A stretch of 64,000 nt of DNA, taken from the NCBI RefSeq assembly GCF_014696615.1, contig NZ_JACJQJ010000004.1, positions 124,001 through 188,000 of the forward strand, given 5' to 3'. Positions 54,428 through 64,000 of this stretch are shown here, in pieces. Within the stretch, counting starts at the first letter, position 1, and the number at the start of each line of letters is the position of its first letter. A model generated the notes under the pieces. That model saw nothing but the letters and a program-made list of their open reading frames with translations. It ran no database searches and had not been told where the DNA came from. The translations under genes and the position numbers were made by a program. Origin of the DNA: Nostoc linckia FACHB-104 (GTDB lineage Bacteria > Cyanobacteriota > Cyanobacteriia > Cyanobacteriales > Nostocaceae).

Positions 54428-55705
54428 CTACACAGGTAGTTCAATAATAAATTCTGTTCCTTCTCCTAAAGCTGAGTCACATTTCAACTTTCCACCGTGG
54501 GTTTCTTCGACAATTTGACGGGCGATCGCTAATCCTAATCCTGTACCTTTACCAACTGCTTTGGTTGTAAATAAATGGTCAAAAATCTTGTCTTTTATGG
54601 ATGCATTTATACCTTTGCCGTTATCAGTAAAAATTATTTTTACACTATTGTTTTCTATGAAAGTTTTAATCGTAATTTTATTTGGATTGGCTTGAATTTC
54701 CTCAAAACTACGTCCCGTATTTGATTCATCTAATGCATCAATAGCATTTGCCAAAATATTCATAAATACCTGATTTAGTTGACTAGGGAAGTAGGAGATT
54801 TTTGGTAAACTACCGTACTCAGTAATAACCTCAATAGCTGGGCGTTTTTCGCTTGCTTTGAGTCGATATTTTAATATTAATAAGGTACTATCTATACCTT
54901 CGTTGATGTCAGCAAATGCTTTAGATTCGTTGTCAGTTCTAGAAAAATTACAAAGACTATTGCTAATCATTTGAATGCGCTTCGTTGCTGCTTGCATTGA
55001 CTGTAAAATTTTGGGTAAATCATCGCATAAATACTCTAAGTCAATCTTTGCTGCATGGTTAATAATTTTATGGTTCAAATTTTTATACTCTTGTTGATAA
55101 AGAGATAAATGTTCTAATAAATCCTGAATGAATTCATTCGCATTAGCTAAACTACCGTTGAGAAAGCCAAGAGGATTGTTGATTTCATGGGCGACTCCAG
55201 CCACCATATTGCCTAAGGCTGACATTTTTTCTGCCTGGATTAATTGCAACTGAGAATGCTTGAGTTTTTCTAAAGCTAATTGCCATTCATGGGTGCGTTC
55301 GGCAATTTGGGTTTCTAGGGTTTGATTCCATTGTCTGAGTTGAATGTGGGTTCTAACTCGCACTAACAATTCTTTTTCCTGAAAAGGCTTGGTAATGTAA
55401 TCGACTGCTCCGAAATCAAAGCCTTTGACTTTACTTTCGGTATCGCTGAGGGCAGTCATAAAGATAATCGGAATCGTTGCTGTTTGGGGATTTTCCTTGA
55501 GTCGCTGACAGGTTTCAAAACCATCAATTCCTGGCATCTGTACATCGAGCAAAATTAAATCAGGTGGATGATTATTCACCAATTTGAGAGCGCGATCGCC
55601 ATTAATTGCTGTGGCAATATCATAGCCTTCATCTTCGAGAATTTGGCTGACTACTTCTAGATTCGCCACCATGTCATCGACAATGAGAATTGTTCCTTTA
55701 CTCAT
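54428..55705 (-). CDS. REC-histidine kinase hybrid 2
   Basis: The 425-residue protein repeats the architecture of 50509-51792: receiver with Asp54 (LLDVQMPG), linker helix, kinase with His173 (GVAHEINNPLGF) and ATPase ([15 protein letters not shown]). Its start overlaps the end of 55698-58268 by 8 bases, so translation is coupled to that sensor kinase. Little sensing domain is present; it should act as a relay component. Confidence 0.93.
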   Translation of the reverse strand: MSKGTILIVDDMVANLEVVSQILEDEGYDIATAINGDRALKLVNNHPPDLILLDVQMPGIDGFETCQRLKENPQTATIPIIFMTALSDTESKVKGFDFGAVDYITKPFQEKELLVRVRTHIQLRQWNQTLETQIAERTHEWQLALEKLKHSQLQLIQAEKMSALGNMVAGVAHEINNPLGFLNGSLANANEFIQDLLEHLSLYQQEYKNLNHKIINHAAKIDLEYLCDDLPKILQSMQAATKRIQMISNSLCNFSRTDNESKAFADINEGIDSTLLILKYRLKASEKRPAIEVITEYGSLPKISYFPSQLNQVFMNILANAIDALDESNTGRSFEEIQANPNKITIKTFIENNSVKIIFTDNGKGINASIKDKIFDHLFTTKAVGKGTGLGLAIARQIVEETHGGKLKCDSALGEGTEFIIELPV

Positions 55706-58268
55706 GATTGTTTGCCTGTGTCAAATACTGGTTGAGGAATGTTTCAATCTCATCGGCTTTGTATTGTTTAGCTAGGGTAATAATTGAGGTAGAAAAACCC
55801 GTATAGGAAACATCATCTTTAGTTAAATTCTCTACCTGTTCGCGGAGTTTTCTCAGCTTACCCTGTTGGGTTAATTTCAGTAGAGATTGCAGAATCTCTA
55901 CTGATGGTATGGCTATTGTATTTGAATCATGAGTTGGCTCAGAACTTCTTCCTGGTTCCATTGGGGATGCTTCGTAATCCCATTCCAAATACAGGTGGTT
56001 GGCAAGAAGTTTAAATAATTCTTCCGCATCAACTGGTTTAGGTAAAAAGTCATTTCCCCCAGCATCGACTGCCATCTGCCGATCCATCTGGGTTACAGAT
56101 GCAGAAGAAACAATGATTTTATGATGCTGGAGTGACGGTGACTGTCGAACTTTTTTGAGCATCTCAAAGCCATCCATGACAGGCATTACCAAGTCTGTAA
56201 TTACCAAGTCAGGCTGGAAAGCGGCGATTTGCTCAATGCCTTGCTGCCCGTTTTCGGCTTCACTCACATCAAAGCCTAAGGGTTGCAGCAGATTAACTAG
56301 TACCCCCCGGTTCTCCCAGCGATCATCTACAACCAGCAAACGGCGACGTTCTCCTTTGTAACCGACAATCGTTTTCCCATTACTGCTTGTGCTTTGCTGC
56401 GCCCAATCCTGAGCGATCGCTAAAGCAAGTTCAAAGTAAAAATTACTACCTACACCTGGCTGGCTGGTAACTTGAATTTGTCCGCCCATGAGTTGGACAA
56501 TCTGTTGGCTAATGGTGAGTCCTAGTCCTGTACCTTCTGCTTGGCGCTTGCGATCGCCAACTTGCTCAAAGGCTTGAAATAGTTTACTCAAGTCTGTAGC
56601 GCTAATACCCACACCAGTATCTTCGACTTGAAATTTGATTGTTCTTAGATTGGAGTTGCTTTTCGCCTCTACAATTTCTACTTTTAGAGTTACAGAACCT
56701 TTGTCAGTAAACTTAATCGCATTGCCAATCAAATTAATCAACACCTGACGTAACCGTTTTTCATCGGTGTAGATACCTGCTGGTAAGTTGGCATCAGGTT
56801 GGTAAATAAAGTTAATGCCTTTTTGTTCTGCTCGAATGCGGCATATTTCCACTACTCCTTGTAATAAAGAGGGCAAATGTAATGCTTTGGGAGTTAATTC
56901 AAGTTTGCGAGCTTCGATTTTTGAGAGGTCGAGAATATCGTTAATTAGTGTTAGTAAATGTGTCCCACACTGGTGAATAATATTCACGCCATGTCGCTCT
57001 TTATCTGGTAACGCTTTGGAACGACTGAGAATTTGTGCATAACCAATAATGCCATTGAGTGGTGTACGTAGTTCGTGGCTCATATTAGCCAGGAATTCGC
57101 TTTTTGCTTGGTTAGCCAGATTTGCAGATTCTTTAGCTTGTTGCATTTGCAATTTTTCTACTTCTGCTTGGGTTAACTGAGCATTGCGCTCTAAAATATT
57201 ATCTTCTACCCGTCCCAGAAAAATATAAAATAACCCCACCAAAGCAGAACCAACTATTAAGGAAAATAGTGAAACCAGCAGCATAGATTCTTGCGCTGCC
57301 TGTTCAATATTGGAAATATCTCTAAGAATAACTATATGTCCTAAGTTACGCCCATCAATATCATTTAGGGGTAAAAAGGTCATTTGTTTACTTCGCCCCC
57401 CATCCTTGAATGTGAGGGTTAAAGTTGTTTTTGGATTGGCTTTGCTAATTTCCTGATTGACTAATTTTGGTAGATTGGTAACTGTTTTATCAACAATTAC
57501 ATAGCCAGGAAAATCATTCCAATCGGACTGGTATCCTAGTTTTTTATTGCGATTTTCCCATTCTTTTTGTTGGAGAAACTGCTTGTCCATTGCCAGGACT
57601 AAATCTACATCTAAAATTTTATGGACTTTTTGGGCAATATCCTGAAATTCCACGCCAAGTTCAACATATCCCACCAATTCGCCCTGTCCAGGATTGGCGA
57701 ACAAATCACTATCTGTGCGTTCTGGAAAGTCACTGCGCCAAGGATAAACCGATCGCAATACAGGATTACCTGTAGGCCCTTGTTCCAAGCCAGAATTAGG
57801 TTTACCTGTTTGTTCGGCTCGTTGTAGAGTAATGCGGTTGATGCGATCGCCAAAAGTATCTTTATGAACTCGTAAAAAATTAATCCTGTCAGGTTGGTGA
57901 AAGTAAAAATGGGTAATTTGGTTTTGCTGACGCAGGCGATCATATAACGGTTTAGCCTGGGTTCGCAAAGCATCGCGATCGCGTTTTTTGAATAGGTTGA
58001 GGAATTGCGAATCTCGAATTAACACATCAAGCGCTGCATTCATCGTCAGGACATCACGAGCTATTTCCTCATGAAATAGGTCTTTGACTCGTTGTACTGT
58101 TGTTTGTTGACTTTCTTGAATGCGTTGTTTTTGATGATGATAAAAGGTAGCTAAAAAAGAACCTTGCAATAGACAAATTGCGAGAATTAGAGGTGATAAA
58201 ATTCTTCTGCGAAGATTTGGACTCTGCTGTTGCTTGTATCTATCTTGCTGATTAATTACTTGTTTCAT
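55698..58268 (-). CDS. Double-sensor hybrid histidine kinase with C-terminal receiver 2
   Basis: The 856-residue protein has an N-terminal membrane helix ([20 protein letters not shown]), an extracytoplasmic sensor like the double Cache sensor of two-component kinases ([20 protein letters not shown], then [19 protein letters not shown]), a second helix ([20 protein letters not shown]), HisKA (His398 in [11 protein letters not shown]), HATPase, and a receiver (Asp692 in [11 protein letters not shown]). The gene is the first of a four-gene run (55698, 54428, 51834, 50509). The ligand is unknown. Confidence 0.93.
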   Translation of the reverse strand: MKQVINQQDRYKQQQSPNLRRRILSPLILAICLLQGSFLATFYHHQKQRIQESQQTTVQRVKDLFHEEIARDVLTMNAALDVLIRDSQFLNLFKKRDRDALRTQAKPLYDRLRQQNQITHFYFHQPDRINFLRVHKDTFGDRINRITLQRAEQTGKPNSGLEQGPTGNPVLRSVYPWRSDFPERTDSDLFANPGQGELVGYVELGVEFQDIAQKVHKILDVDLVLAMDKQFLQQKEWENRNKKLGYQSDWNDFPGYVIVDKTVTNLPKLVNQEISKANPKTTLTLTFKDGGRSKQMTFLPLNDIDGRNLGHIVILRDISNIEQAAQESMLLVSLFSLIVGSALVGLFYIFLGRVEDNILERNAQLTQAEVEKLQMQQAKESANLANQAKSEFLANMSHELRTPLNGIIGYAQILSRSKALPDKERHGVNIIHQCGTHLLTLINDILDLSKIEARKLELTPKALHLPSLLQGVVEICRIRAEQKGINFIYQPDANLPAGIYTDEKRLRQVLINLIGNAIKFTDKGSVTLKVEIVEAKSNSNLRTIKFQVEDTGVGISATDLSKLFQAFEQVGDRKRQAEGTGLGLTISQQIVQLMGGQIQVTSQPGVGSNFYFELALAIAQDWAQQSTSSNGKTIVGYKGERRRLLVVDDRWENRGVLVNLLQPLGFDVSEAENGQQGIEQIAAFQPDLVITDLVMPVMDGFEMLKKVRQSPSLQHHKIIVSSASVTQMDRQMAVDAGGNDFLPKPVDAEELFKLLANHLYLEWDYEASPMEPGRSSEPTHDSNTIAIPSVEILQSLLKLTQQGKLRKLREQVENLTKDDVSYTGFSTSIITLAKQYKADEIETFLNQYLTQANNHE

Positions 58269-58747
58269 AACTATTTTTCAGGAAATTGAAAAATATATAA
58301 ATTTGATTTATTTTGTTTCGGGATTAATTAAAATATTGCTAACTAAGTCGGTGGCAATAAACCCAAATAGGTTAAGAAACGTAAATAGGTTTGAAATCCT
58401 GACCAAGGACAAATAACAGCCTCAACCAGCTATCTTGAATTTCGCCGACCTACTTATGTTTCATATTTCTATGCAGAATACACTGGCGGTAGGCCACATC
58501 CAAGGGATTGCAGAATGCGATCGCAATTTCTAAAAATTCCTGTAAAGATAATTGAGTGTCCCTGGCTGTCCACACCTGAAGAGAAATTCCGCCAAAGTCT
58601 TCTATCATCAACCCATTTCCTCAGCATACCGATAAATTTTGAATAGCCCTGTATTTAATATTCCCAAATCCGCTTAAGAAAATTAAAGCGGTAGAATTTT
58701 GAGCATAAATAAATACCTAAACAAAATCAATCGCACACATTATTTCT
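58269..58747. other. Gene-free spacer between two kinase runs
   Basis: No supported gene. It is AT-rich and contains no obvious terminator or known repeat. It separates the downstream four-gene run from the kinase at 58748. Confidence 0.4.
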
Positions 58748-60994
58748 CTATTCCCTGTTTGCTGTTACCGCTTTTAACGATTGAGCTACTAACGGTAGAG
58801 TGATCATAAATTCTGCGCCTTTTCCTGTAGTGGAATGACACTCCAGTTTACCTTGATGTAGTTCAGTCACGATTTGATAACTAATAGATAAACCCAAACC
58901 AGAACCTTTACCTACATCTTTAGTTGTGAAGAAAGGGTCAAATAATCTCGTGATAATTGTGTCTGGAATACCTAAACCATTATCTGCAATAGAAATCATG
59001 ATTTGCTTTTCACATATCAATTGCGTTTGAATTGAAATTGTGAGATGATTTGCAGCAATTTCTGTAGGGGTGCGCTGCTGATTGGCATCTTCTAAAGCAT
59101 CAATGGCATTAGATAAAATATTCATAAATACCTGATTGAGTTGACCAGGAAAGCAGTCCACTAAAGGCAAGTTACTATAGTTTTTGATGATTGCTATTGC
59201 TGGACGACGTGGTTGCTCTTTCAGACGATGTTGCAAAATTAATAATGTACTATCAATACCTTCATGAATATCAACTGCTTTTAATTCAGCTTCATCTAAC
59301 CGAGAAAAGTTGCGGAGTGATAGCACAATTTCGCGAATACGATTAGTGCCAATTTTCATCGAAGATAACATCTTTGGCAGATCGTATTGAATAAATTCCA
59401 GATCCAATTGTTCTGCCTCTGTTTGCATTTCCGCGAAGAGATGGGGATATTGATGCTGATACAGCTTGATGAATTTCAATAAATCTTGGGCGTAGTTTTC
59501 TATATAAGTGAGGTTACCGTGAATGAAGTTAACAGGATTATTGATTTCATGAGCTACCCCTGCTACCAATTGTCCCAGCGCTGACATTTTTTCACTCTGG
59601 ATCATTTGAGCTTGGGTACGGCGTAGTTGTACAAGTGTATCTTGCAGGGTTGTTGTTCGCTCCTCAACTCTGATTTCTAAGGCATTATTGACCTGTTCTA
59701 GTTCCATGAAAGAGTCCTGTAACTGACTGGCCATACTGTTAAAAGAACTGGCGAGTTCTCCGAGTTCATCTTCTCGTGAGGTGTCGAGATTAATGGCAAA
59801 GTCACCGTTAGCAAGTTGATTACTTGCGGCTGTTAATTTTTGGAGGGGTTTAGCAATTTTTTGCTGCAACACCGACAAGAGTAACAACACTTCTACAATT
59901 AGGGCAACTGCACCAGAAATTAAGATAAATTTAGCTGTATCCCATGCCGCCCCTGATAGCAGGGATTTAGGATAGACTGCGACAAAATACCAGTCTGGGC
60001 CTTGTAAGCGAGTCACTGCTAAATATTCATGGTCATGACTATTTTCTAAAACTTGGGTTTGAATTTTTGTGTTTGTGACTAGTTGAAAAATGCGTTTGAG
60101 ATGGGGGTCGTTAATTTCATCAATTTTGAGTTTTCCTTGAGCTTGCTGAATTTCCTGAATCTTTTGAGGATGGTCAATTAAGCGACCGTCTGAGCGAAAA
60201 ATGATATTGTAAGTACCTGCTAATTTATCCTCAATTGCATGTTGCATTAAATCGGTTAATACCACATCATGCCCAAAAATGCCTAAAAAGCGATCGCCTT
60301 CATAAACTGGGACAATTGCCGAAACCATCCAGACTTTCACACTGGGATCGAGATAAACCCCTGTCCACTTGGGCGATCGCTTAGGGTTATGCTGAGGGTC
60401 GGCAATATAAAAATATTCTTCTTTTGGGTTATCAACTTCAGGTGGTGTTTCTAAGGCAATTGGTACTCCCTTCCAATAGTTCACCCCGGTATTTTCTGGT
60501 GTCAGGAAATAGGTATCAATAAAGCGATTAGACCAAGCAGCACCGTAAGCACTAACCAATTTATTAGCTGTTAGCTGGCGGTGCTTGAGTTCTTCAGTCA
60601 TCTGCACATTGCGACCAATCACCGATCCTGCATAGCGCATCGAATCAAATTCTTTAATTGGTCTATTTTGGGGAAAATTGCGAAGAGTACCATCATTCCA
60701 AGCAAAATACTGGCGATCAAATTCCTTCTGGACATCTATATCAATAGGTTGCTTTAATTCCTGCACTAGGCGATCGCGCAAGGAAGTTAGGTTATCTTCT
60801 GCGAGTTTAAATATAGTGCTTTCTTGCTGTCCCCGTCTGCTAATGTACCTTTCTAATTGCGTTTTCGTCTGGGTTTCCAAACGAGATATGACATGAAAAT
60901 AACTCACCCCAGCCGACACAAGTACCACCCCGGTTACTCGTAGTGCCATATTGATGAGTGTTTTGTAAGTCAGTGAGGTGGAACGCTTCATCAT
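58748..60994 (-). CDS. Cache-HAMP histidine kinase
   Basis: The 748-residue protein has a first membrane helix (MALRVTGVVLVSAGVSYFH), a large Cache sensor (about 35-340), a second helix (about 350-372, FILISGAVALIVEVLLLLSV), HAMP (KPLQKLTAASNQLANGDFA), a coiled coil (EVNNALEIRVEERTTTLQD type), the kinase with His482 (GVAHEINNPVNF) and HATPase with GKGSGLGLSISYQIV. It has no receiver of its own. It lies 52 bases downstream of the giant GAF kinase gene and is likely co-transcribed with it. Confidence 0.93.
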   Translation of the reverse strand: MMKRSTSLTYKTLINMALRVTGVVLVSAGVSYFHVISRLETQTKTQLERYISRRGQQESTIFKLAEDNLTSLRDRLVQELKQPIDIDVQKEFDRQYFAWNDGTLRNFPQNRPIKEFDSMRYAGSVIGRNVQMTEELKHRQLTANKLVSAYGAAWSNRFIDTYFLTPENTGVNYWKGVPIALETPPEVDNPKEEYFYIADPQHNPKRSPKWTGVYLDPSVKVWMVSAIVPVYEGDRFLGIFGHDVVLTDLMQHAIEDKLAGTYNIIFRSDGRLIDHPQKIQEIQQAQGKLKIDEINDPHLKRIFQLVTNTKIQTQVLENSHDHEYLAVTRLQGPDWYFVAVYPKSLLSGAAWDTAKFILISGAVALIVEVLLLLSVLQQKIAKPLQKLTAASNQLANGDFAINLDTSREDELGELASSFNSMASQLQDSFMELEQVNNALEIRVEERTTTLQDTLVQLRRTQAQMIQSEKMSALGQLVAGVAHEINNPVNFIHGNLTYIENYAQDLLKFIKLYQHQYPHLFAEMQTEAEQLDLEFIQYDLPKMLSSMKIGTNRIREIVLSLRNFSRLDEAELKAVDIHEGIDSTLLILQHRLKEQPRRPAIAIIKNYSNLPLVDCFPGQLNQVFMNILSNAIDALEDANQQRTPTEIAANHLTISIQTQLICEKQIMISIADNGLGIPDTIITRLFDPFFTTKDVGKGSGLGLSISYQIVTELHQGKLECHSTTGKGAEFMITLPLVAQSLKAVTANRE

Positions 60995-61046
60995 CCTAAA
61001 CCCGTAAGATTTATGGCTTTAGTATTCCCAAATACACCAAAAAATT

Positions 61047-64000
61047 TTAAAATACGGGAATTTCGATGATAAATTTTGTTCCTTCTCCTACAGTAGAGTC
61101 ACATTTCAACTTTCCACTATGGGTTTCTTCGACAATCTGACGCGCGATCGCTAATCCTAATCCGGTACCTTTACCCACAGCTTTCGTAGTATATAAATGG
61201 TCAAAAATCTTGTCTTTTACGGATGCAGTCATACCTTTACCGTTGTCTGCGATCGCAATGGTCACGTTGTTACCTTCTACTGAAGTAGTAACTGTAATCT
61301 GGTTGGGATTAGCTTGAATTTCGGCAAATTTTCGCCCCTGATTGGACTCATCTAAGGCATCAATAGCATTGGCTAAGATATTCATAAATACCTGATTCAA
61401 TTGTCCAGGAAAACATTCAACTAAGGGTAACTCTCCATAGTTTGTAGTTACTTCAATGGCTGGACGGTGTTCGTTAGCTTTGAGACGATGTTTGAGGATT
61501 AAAATCGTGCTATCAATCCCTTCGTGAATATTAAATGGCACTTTGTAATCTTGATCAGCACGGGAGAATGTTCTTAAACTAGTGCTGATATTTTTTAACC
61601 TATCGCAAGCCATCATCATTGATATGATCATTTTAGGCAAGTCTTTTAAGCTATATTCCAGGTCAATATCCTCAGCATGATTCAGAATTTCTGCACCTGG
61701 TTCAGTCAAGTTTTGCTGATATAGATTTAAATGGGTAAAAATGTCGGCAAGTGTGGGTTGAGCTTGTGCCAAACTAGCAGCAATAAAGCCCAAAGGATTA
61801 TTCATTTCATGAGCTATCCCAGCTACCAAATTACCCAAAGCTGACATTTTCTCACTTTGGACAATTTGTAATTGTGCCTGTTGTAAATCTTGCAATGCTT
61901 GCTGTGCTTGTTGATAAAGCCGTGCATTTTCAATTGATATTGCAGCTTGAGAGGAAAGTAGTTTGATTACTTGTAGACGTTCGTTAGTAAATACTCCAGA
62001 TGTTAAATTATTCTCGAGATAAATAATTCCTAACAAATGCCCTTGGTTGATAATTGGAGTACATAATACACTATGCGGTTGATGTTGCAGCATATATTCC
62101 CCAATTAACCCAGGAATATTTGTTTGGCAATTATTGATTACTACAGTTTCTTGAGTATTTTTAACGTAATTGATTAGGCTTGTTGGAATATGTTGACAAG
62201 TATCTAATGGTTGTGGATCAAGAATGGTTGTTATATCTGTTTGGGAAGTTGATTTGTAATCGATAAAGGTTAAGGCTTGAACTTGCCATTGATTTGCTTG
62301 GGGAAGTATGATTACAGATTTTTTCGCCCCAGAATTTTCTAGGATAATTAGAGTTAGTTTGGCAATCAGTTCGTCTAATTTCAAAGTACTGAAAATTGCT
62401 TGCGCTGCTTTGAGAACTGAATTGAAATCAAGGACAGTAGAAATAGTAGTTTTAACTGTGCAAGTGGAAGAAGATGTGGAAGTACTGATATTAGTGGCTA
62501 TGGTTTCTAGGGGATCTAAACCAAAGTTTTGTTGTTGCAGAATTAGTTGTAGGAGTTGCGGATAGCGTTTTTCTAAGTCATCGGTTTTGGCTTTTGCACC
62601 CCAACGGGCATAGCAGTAATATGCTTCTTGCATATAGCCAGCAGCAACCTTTTTTTTGCCCCAATCTAAATAAAATTTCGCTGCTAGTTCATTGGCTAAT
62701 GCTTCTTCATAGCCATATTCATGAGCTTGTGCTTGAGTAATTGCTTGCTCATAAAGTTCAATTGCTTGAGTCTTATCTTTGTTGATTCTGGCTTTCTCGG
62801 CTTGGATAAGTAGACATTTGTGGAGGATATTTTCTGGACAAGCTTTTGCCCAAATATTTAATCTTTCTTCTAGCGGGATGAGTGCTTGCCAATGGTATTG
62901 TTTTTCTGAAGTTTCAGCAGCAATTTCCCCTAGTTTTAAATGCATTAATGCTACATAAAAAACGCTAGAAGGAACTTTAGCATGGCTAGCAATAGTATTT
63001 TCAATGATGCTAAGTTGGGGAATTAAATGAGGATAGGCAATTTGGTCATCAAATAAATAGGCATGGCGAATTTTCACAGAATATAACCAAGCCAAGTTAT
63101 AGGGAGAATTCTGATATTTTTGCAAATATTGAGCTTCACTAAAACTGTCATCATCAAAAGTAAATCGTGTTTTTGTGAATCCCAGAAGATTGCGAATTGG
63201 TTGAATTACTCCTGCTATTAAAGCATCCAAATTATCTAAGCTTTTGATATGCGCCATAAAAGCAGCGTGGGTTTGTGCGATCGCATACAAATCTTCTAAG
63301 TTCTTCCCGTAAGTCAGGCGATCGGAACCACTCTGCATCATCATGAAGCCGACTGTTAGCCAGTTTCCAGCTTCCATCCCATATTTGTAGGCGTTTTTAT
63401 AGTATTGATCCGCCTCGCGAATAGGACGACTCCAGCTATGAACATCAGCTGCAAACAAAAAGTTAGTCATACCACGCACATCAGCATTATCAAACTGTTC
63501 GCATAGCTGTACCGCCATTTCGCCAAACTGATAAGCAATAGCGCAGTCTTTGAGTACACCATTGGCAATTAAGCCATAACCGACATAGCCAAAGGGAGAC
63601 ATATCGCTGTTACCATACTGCAAAGACAGTGTAGTCATTTTGGCGAGTGCTAATAATGCTAAGGTGCTTTGACCATCCAGCCATGCAGCATAGAAGAGAA
63701 TTTGTAAAATTCGCAGGATTTCTGCAATGTTGGCATCTTGCATTTTGGGAGCTGCAAGAATGGATTCAATGGTATGCTGCGCTAAAAATTGTTGAACTGT
63801 GGCGATTTCTGCATCTAGGCTAGCTTGGATCGTCTCCTGTTCTTTTGGCATTGTCCAGCCTAGCAGCTGTAAACTTTGACGTTGAATGGCGATCGCCTCA
63901 GCATTTCTCCCCTGAAGTTGGTACTGAGTCATCTGCACACGATAAATTATCGCTTGATCCAGGGGAGTTTGAGTATAGGTAAGTGCTTCTCTATACAAGG
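61047..64000 (-). CDS. Large GAF-histidine kinase, C-terminal part (5' end outside window)
   Basis: The frame is open to the window edge, so it continues upstream. The visible 983 residues are helical, TPR-like repeats (about 1-480; VQLCEQFDNADVRGMTNFLF, EQAITQAQAHEYGYEEALAN), a GAF domain (about 520-690, SVLCTPIINQGHLLGIIYLE), and a kinase with His730 (GIAHEMNNPLGF) and ATPase [15 protein letters not shown]. This is the C-terminal end of the cyanobacterial multidomain kinases that begin with a Ser/Thr kinase and an AAA ATPase. Those parts would lie upstream and are not seen. Confidence 0.85.
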   Translation of the reverse strand, partial: LYREALTYTQTPLDQAIIYRVQMTQYQLQGRNAEAIAIQRQSLQLLGWTMPKEQETIQASLDAEIATVQQFLAQHTIESILAAPKMQDANIAEILRILQILFYAAWLDGQSTLALLALAKMTTLSLQYGNSDMSPFGYVGYGLIANGVLKDCAIAYQFGEMAVQLCEQFDNADVRGMTNFLFAADVHSWSRPIREADQYYKNAYKYGMEAGNWLTVGFMMMQSGSDRLTYGKNLEDLYAIAQTHAAFMAHIKSLDNLDALIAGVIQPIRNLLGFTKTRFTFDDDSFSEAQYLQKYQNSPYNLAWLYSVKIRHAYLFDDQIAYPHLIPQLSIIENTIASHAKVPSSVFYVALMHLKLGEIAAETSEKQYHWQALIPLEERLNIWAKACPENILHKCLLIQAEKARINKDKTQAIELYEQAITQAQAHEYGYEEALANELAAKFYLDWGKKKVAAGYMQEAYYCYARWGAKAKTDDLEKRYPQLLQLILQQQNFGLDPLETIATNISTSTSSSTCTVKTTISTVLDFNSVLKAAQAIFSTLKLDELIAKLTLIILENSGAKKSVIILPQANQWQVQALTFIDYKSTSQTDITTILDPQPLDTCQHIPTSLINYVKNTQETVVINNCQTNIPGLIGEYMLQHQPHSVLCTPIINQGHLLGIIYLENNLTSGVFTNERLQVIKLLSSQAAISIENARLYQQAQQALQDLQQAQLQIVQSEKMSALGNLVAGIAHEMNNPLGFIAASLAQAQPTLADIFTHLNLYQQNLTEPGAEILNHAEDIDLEYSLKDLPKMIISMMMACDRLKNISTSLRTFSRADQDYKVPFNIHEGIDSTILILKHRLKANEHRPAIEVTTNYGELPLVECFPGQLNQVFMNILANAIDALDESNQGRKFAEIQANPNQITVTTSVEGNNVTIAIADNGKGMTASVKDKIFDHLYTTKAVGKGTGLGLAIARQIVEETHSGKLKCDSTVGEGTKFIIEIPVF

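Overview
The window is chromosomal DNA of a filamentous, probably heterocyst-forming cyanobacterium of the Nostoc/Calothrix/Tolypothrix type. The evidence is the frequent HIP1 octamer GCGATCGC, heptanucleotide tandem repeats (CAAATGA, GTGCTGA, ATTCAAA, CATGCCC types) in many spacers, a cyanobacteriochrome-type GAF protein, a stand-alone Mo-nitrogenase C-terminal-domain protein, MenH for phylloquinone synthesis, cyanobacteria-specific families (DUF3531, Sll0314/Alr1548-like TPR) and many histidine kinases. No rRNA, tRNA, CRISPR array, transposase gene or phage gene was seen. The mobile content is made of small non-autonomous repeats.

Layout. 1-5.6 kb: the 3' end of a NACHT NTPase that stops inside a dispersed repeat, a beta-hydroxyacid dehydrogenase, a 31-codon membrane ORF, a MidA-type methyltransferase, a candidate MITE, a VOC protein, a lipoprotein and a free-standing DXCF-type GAF protein. 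5.8-14 kb: housekeeping genes aroC, a DUF4351 protein, a SemiSWEET, a B12/radical-SAM protein, a zinc-ribbon protein, an SRPBCC protein, menH, a His-rich CsoR-family metal sensor and an HtrA protease. 14.6-26.4 kb: a TPR protein, then an export cluster with two HlyD adaptors, two MacB/FtsX-type permeases, one ATPase and one TolC-type outer-membrane protein. 26.4-27.3 kb: a repeat nest with a 12-unit 21-bp array and nested MITE-like elements.

27.3-34 kb: a CHAT-TPR protease gene with near-identical TPR repeats, tightly followed by a small disordered protein and a coiled-coil membrane protein, then a higA antitoxin whose higB partner has lost its start, and an SDR. 34.7-41.8 kb: one 2,372-residue secreted RTX protein combining an EEP hydrolase, two esterase-like phytase domains, a beta-propeller phytase and two SurE nucleotidase domains. 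A Pho-box-like motif lies about 250 bp upstream, which suggests an extracellular phosphorus-scavenging polyenzyme.

42-50 kb: mostly small metabolic genes (creatininase family, cupin, Mo-nitrogenase C-terminal domain, NUDIX, DUF3531, TPR, ABC ATPase, rsmG, AstE/AspA-type hydrolase). 50.4-64 kb: six histidine kinase genes on the minus strand. Four of them form two consecutive HK-REC plus REC-HK pairs. Upstream are a Cache-HAMP kinase and the C-terminal part of a very large GAF-kinase cut by the window edge. A remnant of a kinase 5' end at 50.4 kb shows that the array grew by duplication and decay.

The best candidates for undescribed biology are the phosphatase polyenzyme with its possible Pho box, the CHAT/membrane-protein cassette, the single-domain cyanobacteriochrome, and genes whose start codon lies in or at a heptamer repeat (rsmG, the second permease).
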